This document shows positions 59,351-64,000 of a stretch of DNA of 64,000 bases, one piece after another. This DNA comes from Bacteroidales bacterium M8 (GTDB taxonomy: Bacteria; Bacteroidota; Bacteroidia; Bacteroidales; Muribaculaceae), in NCBI GenBank assembly GCA_001689495.1, contig LUJS01000025.1, positions 1 through 64,000 on the forward strand, read 5' to 3'. Below the pieces are notes generated by a model. It worked only from the letters and a program-made list of their open reading frames with translations. It searched no databases and was not told the origin of the DNA. A program made the translations under genes and the position numbers. Each line of letters begins with the position of its first letter. Position 1 is the first letter of the stretch.

Positions 59351-61384
59351 ATGATGTTTAGAAATATAACCGAACGTGTGGCTGCGCTGGCGGCCGCACT
59401 TGTCACCGCCTCGATGGCGTGGGGCGCTCCCGTGACTCCCGAACAGGCGCTGGCCCGACTGGCCGGACCGGATGCTCCGGCAAAGGTGAAGGGCAACGGC
59501 AACGCCATGCGCCTGACTCATACCTTCAAGACCTCCGACACACCCTCGGCATACGTTTTTGCCGGAGCCGACGGCTTTGTCGTGGCTCCCGCCGACGACC
59601 TCGCACCCGCCGTGCTGGGCTATGGCAAGAGATTCGACCCCGAGAACATCCCCGCCAACATGCAGTGGTGGATGGACGAGTATGCCCGCCAGATAGAATG
59701 GCTGGCCGCAAATCCGCAGCTCGCGGGCGAGGCCGACGCGGCAGACCATCCCGAGATAGAGCCGATGGTCAAGTCGACTTGGGGTCAGGACTACCCCTTC
59801 AATCTGCGTTGCCCCAGACTCTACGACCACCTCTCGGTCACCGGATGCCTCGCCACCGCTCTGGCACAGATCGTCAACTATCACCAATGGCCTCAGGAGC
59901 CGGGCACAGGCACGCGCTCATACCAATGGCATGGCCAGACCCTGAGCTTCGACTATGGCGAGACAATCTTCGACTGGAGCCACATCAAGGACAGCTACAA
60001 CTATTACGAGGTCACCGACGCCGACCGCGACGAGGTGGCCAAGCTGATGCTGGCCTGCGGCATAGGTGTCTACATGAACTATTCGCCCAGCGCATCGGGC
60101 GCGTTGGACATATACGTCCCGAGGTTCATCACCGAACATCTGGGCTATGACGCGGGTGCCGCATACAAGATGCGCGACTATTACTCGGCCAAAGACTGGG
60201 ACAACATAGTCTATGGCGAGCTGGCCGAGGGTCGCCCCGTGCTCTATTGCGGACAGTCGTCGATGGGCGGACACGCATTCGTGTGCGACGGGTATAGCGG
60301 CAACGGCTACTATCACATCAACTGGGGATGGGACGGCATGTCTGACGGCGCGTTCCTGCTCTCGGCCCTCGACCCATACGCGCAGGGCACAGGCGGCTCG
60401 GGCAACGGAACGGGATTCAACTCCAGACAGAGCATCATCATGGGAATCCGCCCGTCGACAGGTCAGGAGACCCCAAAATACCTGCCGGTCTATGCCAGAG
60501 CTCCCATGGTGTGGGATGATTATTACGAATCATTTGATTTCGGATTATACGGCATCCTCAACTATTCGGACCGCAGTTTCGAGGCCCAATGTGGCATCAG
60601 GCTCGAAAACGAGGAGGGTATCTCGTACTATGCGCCCGATCCCGAGAAAACATCTTTTGACGGCTCCTCGGATGGCTACCTGTACGGCATCAGCAGCATC
60701 AAGCCGACCTATCCGGCCGATCTCCCCGCGGGCCTCTACAAGGCATACCCCATTGTACGCGAGACATCCGACGACGAGTGGCAGCCCATACTGATACCCT
60801 TCAAGGACAGACGCCCCCCGGTAGTGATAAAGAACGAAGACGGCACCTTCACTTACGAGGACAGGATGCCCGATTTCGCATACCTGATGATTGTCGGCGA
60901 CCTCAACGACTGGTGGCTGGGCGACCTGACATATCGCCTGAGGGCCAAGCAGGACGACGAGGGATATACATATTATGAGGGCAAGCTCAACCTGCCCGCC
61001 GGAGCCTCGGAGTTCAAGTTTGCCACCGCCCTGCTGACGTGGGAGTATGGCTTCGGAACGCCCGACAGCGACAATGTGCTCTTTGCCGGCAACGACTTCA
61101 CAGCAGCCGAGGGCACGCAGAAGATCAAGCTCGAGAACGGCGGCAACAACATCATGCTGCCCGCACAGTGGCCCGGCGGCGAGATGAACGTGCGCGTGTC
61201 GCTCGAAGACAGGACCGCCACGTTCTCGTGGACCTCGGCGGGACTCTCGGCCATCGAGGAGATAGACGCCCCCGACAGCGCCGCGACATACTATAACCTG
61301 CAGGGACACCCCGTGGCACCCCCCGCCGACGGCGTGTACATCCGCGTGGCCGACGGTCAGGCTTCGAAGGTGCGCATACGCTGA
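59351..61384 (+). CDS. Secreted C10 (streptopain-like) cysteine protease with a sorting-tail-like C-terminus
   Basis: 677 residues. A signal peptide (about 1-25) and an inhibitory pro-region (LAPAVLGYGKRFDPENIPANMQWW) precede the catalytic domain: Cys166 in VTGCLATALAQI and His308 in GGHAFVCDGYSG, with Trp in HINWGWDG. A middle region of unknown function follows, then at about 515-640 a module with VGDLNDWW and FKFATALLTWEYGFG resembling SusE-type starch- or glycan-binding modules. The end, YNLQGHPV..GVYIRVADG..KVRI, resembles Por-type C-terminal tails. The tandem ATGs at 59351 and 59354 are equivalent starts; longer extensions are rejected. Confidence 0.88.
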   Translation: MMFRNITERVAALAAALVTASMAWGAPVTPEQALARLAGPDAPAKVKGNGNAMRLTHTFKTSDTPSAYVFAGADGFVVAPADDLAPAVLGYGKRFDPENIPANMQWWMDEYARQIEWLAANPQLAGEADAADHPEIEPMVKSTWGQDYPFNLRCPRLYDHLSVTGCLATALAQIVNYHQWPQEPGTGTRSYQWHGQTLSFDYGETIFDWSHIKDSYNYYEVTDADRDEVAKLMLACGIGVYMNYSPSASGALDIYVPRFITEHLGYDAGAAYKMRDYYSAKDWDNIVYGELAEGRPVLYCGQSSMGGHAFVCDGYSGNGYYHINWGWDGMSDGAFLLSALDPYAQGTGGSGNGTGFNSRQSIIMGIRPSTGQETPKYLPVYARAPMVWDDYYESFDFGLYGILNYSDRSFEAQCGIRLENEEGISYYAPDPEKTSFDGSSDGYLYGISSIKPTYPADLPAGLYKAYPIVRETSDDEWQPILIPFKDRRPPVVIKNEDGTFTYEDRMPDFAYLMIVGDLNDWWLGDLTYRLRAKQDDEGYTYYEGKLNLPAGASEFKFATALLTWEYGFGTPDSDNVLFAGNDFTAAEGTQKIKLENGGNNIMLPAQWPGGEMNVRVSLEDRTATFSWTSAGLSAIEEIDAPDSAATYYNLQGHPVAPPADGVYIRVADGQASKVRIR

Positions 61385-61408
61385 CGCGGACTAAAAATTT
61401 ATTAAATA

Positions 61409-61440
61409 TTAGGTAATTACGGAGATTTTTAGTAACTTTG
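61409..61440 (+). promoter_or_regulatory. Promoter of glmS
   Basis: TAACTTTG (61433-61440) is a full -7 match; TTAG (61409-61412) 20 bases upstream is a partial -33. The leader to glmS is about 140 bases. No glmS ribozyme core is seen in it. Confidence 0.55.
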
Positions 61441-61585
61441 TACCTGATTTTGAACATAACCTTCTTAATCCATCCGTACTGCAGCCGCCACGAAAGTGTC
61501 GTCTGCGGGCAACTGCTTGAAAATCAGGCTGACTTAGAAACAATAATCTCTCACCCCAACAAAAACCATTATCCCAGTTTAGCTA

Positions 61586-63433
61586 ATGTGTGGAATTGTA
61601 GGTTATATCGGCTCCCAAGGAGCGTATGACATATTGATACAGGGGCTCAAGCGCCTCGAATACCGCGGTTATGACAGCGCCGGCGTCGCACTCATCGACA
61701 CCGACGGATGCCTCAACGTGCACAAGGCACGCGGCAAGGTGGCAAACCTCGAACAGACTGCCGCCGCCGGCAACACCAACGGACAGCTCGGCATAGCCCA
61801 TACACGCTGGGCCACCCACGGCGAGCCCAACGACATCAACGCCCACCCGCATGTGAGCCAGAGCGGCGACATCGCCCTCGTGCACAACGGCACCATCGAG
61901 AACTATGCCGTGCTCAAGCAGGTGCTGACCGACCACGGATATACATTCAAGTCGGAGACCGACACCGAGGTGCTGGTGCAGCTCATCGAGTACATCAAGC
62001 TCACCTCGTCGTGCACGCTGCGCGAGGCCGTGCGCGAGGCCCTGCTGCAGGTCGAGGGCGCCTATGCCATCGCCGTGGTCGAGAAGGGCAACCCCGACAC
62101 CCTCATCGTGGCCCGCAAGAGCTCGCCTCTGGTCATCGGCGTGGGCGAGGGCGAGACATTCATCGCCTCGGACGCCACCCCGATTGTAGGATATACCGAC
62201 AAGGTCATCTACCTCAAGGACAACGAGCTGGCGCAAATCACCCGCAACGAGCCCATCAAGATCGTCTCGATCGACTCCAACACCCCCTCGAAGATCGACG
62301 TGCAGAAGCTCAAGCTCTCTCTGGCACAGCTCGAGAAGGGCGGATACGACACCTTCATGCTCAAGGAGATCTTCGAGCAGCCCTCGACCCTGCGCGACTG
62401 CCTGCGCGGACGCATCGCCGACGACGGTTCGCGCGTGGTGCTCTCGGGCGTCGAGCTGAACAAGGAGAAATTCCTCAACGCCGAGCGCATCACCCTCGTG
62501 GCCTGCGGTACCTCGTGGCACGCAGCCCTGATCGGCAAGCGCCTGATTCAGGACTTCTGCCACATCCCCGTCGAGGTCGAGTATGCATCAGAGTTCCGCT
62601 ATGGCAACCCCGTGCTGGGCGAGCGCGACATCGTCATCTCCATCTCGCAGTCGGGCGAGACCGCCGACACACTGGCAGCAATCCAGATTGCCCGCGAGAA
62701 GGGTGCGTTCGTCTATGGCGTCTGCAACGTAGTCGGTGCCTCGATACCCCGCAACACCGACGCCGGTACATACATTCATGTAGGTCCCGAGATCGGCGTG
62801 GCCTCGACCAAGGCATTCACCGGTCAGGTGACCGTGCTCACCCTGCTCGCGCTCGCCATCGGCCAGCTGCGCGGCACCATCGACACCGCTACCGTCAAGG
62901 AGGTCTGCACCTCGCTGCAGAAGATGCCCGAAATCCTCGAGGAGACCCTCAAGTGCGACGCCGAGGTGCAGAAGCTCTCGCGCATCTTCACCTACGCCCA
63001 CAACTTCCTCTATCTGGGTCGCGGATACAACTATCCCACAGCCCTCGAGGGCGCGCTCAAGCTCAAGGAAATCTCATACATCCACGCCGAGGGCTATCCC
63101 GCGGCCGAGATGAAGCACGGCCCCATCGCCCTGATTGACCACGAGATGCCCAGCGTCATCATCGCTCCCAGCGACTCGCTCTACGACAAGATCATATCCA
63201 ATGTCCAGCAGGTCAAGAGCCGCGGCGGCGCCGTGGTGGCAATCGTCAGCAAGGGCAACACGGCCATGAACGACATCGCCGACTTCTGCATCGAGATACC
63301 CGAGGTGCCCGAGTGCCTCACCCCCATCGTGGCCTCGATACCCCTGCAGCTTCTGTCATACTATATCGCCGTAGGCAAGGGCAAGGATGTAGACCAGCCC
63401 CGCAACCTCGCCAAGTCCGTCACCGTCGAGTAA
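61586..63433 (+). CDS. glmS: Glutamine--fructose-6-phosphate aminotransferase (isomerizing)
   Basis: 615 residues. N-terminal glutaminase domain starts MCGIVGYIG with the catalytic Cys2, and has ALVHNGTIENY and HTRWATHGEPND. Two SIS sugar-isomerase domains follow (LVACGTSWHAALIGKRLIQ; ISQSGETADTLAA; YPTALEGALKLKEISYIHAEG). It ends in AKSVTVE, the normal C-terminus. It makes glucosamine 6-phosphate for peptidoglycan and lipid A and for the GlcNAc precursor that WecA- and CapM-type enzymes use. Monocistronic, with a strong terminator. Confidence 0.97.
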   Translation: MCGIVGYIGSQGAYDILIQGLKRLEYRGYDSAGVALIDTDGCLNVHKARGKVANLEQTAAAGNTNGQLGIAHTRWATHGEPNDINAHPHVSQSGDIALVHNGTIENYAVLKQVLTDHGYTFKSETDTEVLVQLIEYIKLTSSCTLREAVREALLQVEGAYAIAVVEKGNPDTLIVARKSSPLVIGVGEGETFIASDATPIVGYTDKVIYLKDNELAQITRNEPIKIVSIDSNTPSKIDVQKLKLSLAQLEKGGYDTFMLKEIFEQPSTLRDCLRGRIADDGSRVVLSGVELNKEKFLNAERITLVACGTSWHAALIGKRLIQDFCHIPVEVEYASEFRYGNPVLGERDIVISISQSGETADTLAAIQIAREKGAFVYGVCNVVGASIPRNTDAGTYIHVGPEIGVASTKAFTGQVTVLTLLALAIGQLRGTIDTATVKEVCTSLQKMPEILEETLKCDAEVQKLSRIFTYAHNFLYLGRGYNYPTALEGALKLKEISYIHAEGYPAAEMKHGPIALIDHEMPSVIIAPSDSLYDKIISNVQQVKSRGGAVVAIVSKGNTAMNDIADFCIEIPEVPECLTPIVASIPLQLLSYYIAVGKGKDVDQPRNLAKSVTVE

Positions 63434-63465
63434 TCGACCCGCGGACGCGCGCAAAATCTCATACG

Positions 63466-63494
63466 GTCAATCCCGACACCTCGTCGGGATTGAC
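63466..63494 (+). terminator. Intrinsic terminator after glmS
   Basis: A perfect 12-bp stem (GTCAATCCCGAC at 63466-63477 with 63483-63494) and five-base loop, followed by TTTTTTT. Confidence 0.92.
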
Positions 63495-63565
63495 TTTTTT
63501 TATCCCTATCTGACACTATTCAGCCATTACTGATACATTTCCGACTCGTTTTGTGCGATAATTCG

Positions 63566-63573
63566 TATATTTG
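63566..63573 (+). promoter_or_regulatory. -7 box for the GH95-like gene
   Basis: TATATTTG, about 40 bases before the ATG at 63614. A TTTG at 63550-63553 is only 12 bases upstream, so the -33 box is not clear. Confidence 0.45.
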
Positions 63574-63613
63574 TATCAGATCATCACATTCTACAAACCT
63601 ACTCAAACCTACC

Positions 63614-64000
63614 ATGAATCACTGCAAGACACTTCTTGGTGCCTTACTGGTACCTCTTGCCATGAACGCGGCCCTGTCGCCCACCCTCCCCCCGGCCATG
63701 CTGCAATATGCCGGGACGTGGGAGAAAAACTATGTCCCCGACAACGAAAATACCATGTGGTATTACTCTGGCTGGGACGTGCAGGGAGACAACAAGCTCG
63801 CAAGCTGGAATCCCGGAGCATCAAGCACGCTCCTCATCGGCAACGGCTCTCTCGGTGCCTGTGTCGGCGGGACCGAATCGCACACGCTGGCCCTGAACGA
63901 GAAAGGAATCTTCGAGGGCAAGCCCGAAATCAACGACTACAAGGCATACAAGAACTTCGGCAAGGTAATCATCGAGGCAGGTAGCGACAATAACCAGAAG
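63614..64000 (+). CDS. Start of a secreted glycoside hydrolase, GH95-like (partial)
   Basis: 129 codons run from ATG 63614 to the window end without a stop, so the 3' part is missing. A signal peptide (about 1-21) precedes a segment with WNPGASSTLLIGNGSLGACVG and HTLALNEKGIFEGKP, which matches the N-terminal beta-domain of GH95-type fucosidases/galactosidases (conserved IGNG-LGA and LNE). The enzyme probably releases fucose or galactose from host or dietary glycans. The family call rests on these two motifs only, because the catalytic domain lies beyond the window. Confidence 0.6.
   Translation, partial: MNHCKTLLGALLVPLAMNAALSPTLPPAMLQYAGTWEKNYVPDNENTMWYYSGWDVQGDNKLASWNPGASSTLLIGNGSLGACVGGTESHTLALNEKGIFEGKPEINDYKAYKNFGKVIIEAGSDNNQK

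Noticed and set aside
61441..61585. Possible glmS ribozyme before glmS
   Set aside because: The leader shows no glmS ribozyme core or nested pseudoknot, and the ribozyme is not expected in Bacteroidota.

Overview
The window looks like chromosome from a GC-rich member of the order Bacteroidales, most likely a gut Muribaculaceae-type bacterium. This is inferred, not proven. The support is: many upstream regions carry the Bacteroidota promoter pair TTTG / TAnnTTTG at 18-20 bp spacing; capsule genes are headed by a UpxY-like NusG paralogue; the xylose operon has a Nudix-type (NrtR-like) regulator; a C10 protease carries a sorting-tail-like C-terminus; and there are OmpA, OprO/P-type and patatin-barrel outer-membrane proteins. 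I found no rRNA, tRNA, CRISPR array, insertion sequence or replication origin.

Layout. 1-3.2 kb: four small genes, one resembling a truncated phage portal protein, separated by AATTGGG/AATTCCC heptamer repeats; I read this as a domesticated prophage remnant. 3.3-4.4 kb: a MetE-C-terminal-like methyltransferase with its own promoter and terminator. 4.5-18.6 kb: an exopolysaccharide/capsule locus (NusG-like regulator, Wza, Wzc, eight glycosyltransferases or related enzymes, an EpsG-type polymerase, a DUF5683-like envelope protein, a GNAT enzyme), tightly overlapping and all on +. A flippase at 30.6 kb and a WecA/MraY-type initiating transferase at 46.2 kb could serve the same kind of pathway. 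18.6-19.4 kb: a winged-helix ORF on top of an in-frame-deleted second copy of the GNAT gene, then a strong promoter and a 430-base leader with several hairpins. 19.4-23.3 kb: three coupled exported-protein genes (parallel beta-helix, Ig-like, caspase-fold peptidase). 23.4-29.1 kb: DUF805 protein, then the xylose operon xylR-xylB-xylA-xylE on -.

29.4-52 kb is mostly core: OmpA protein, flippase with ruvB, an SDR, a TPR protein with a beta-barrel partner, a type Vd-like patatin, the cobalamin adenosyltransferase, ribE, DedA-rpe-queA, ferritin, the WecA-like enzyme, and an ECF sigma-porin-dapB-lepB-wbqC operon. 52.3-59.0 kb is a complete his operon in the order hisG-hisD-(hisC::hisB)-hisH-hisA-hisF-hisIE, in which histidinol-phosphate aminotransferase and IGP dehydratase form one continuous reading frame and no histidinol-phosphatase is present. 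59-64 kb holds a palindromic GC-rich element, a secreted C10 protease, glmS, and the start of a GH95-like glycosidase cut by the window end.

The most unusual things are: (1) several families of very short tandem repeats that fill intergenic spacers across the whole window, often inside operons; (2) the structured leader plus exported caspase/beta-helix operon; (3) the HisC-HisB fusion; (4) the domesticated portal cluster; and (5) two genes whose -7 box lies only five bases from the start codon, suggesting leaderless mRNAs.
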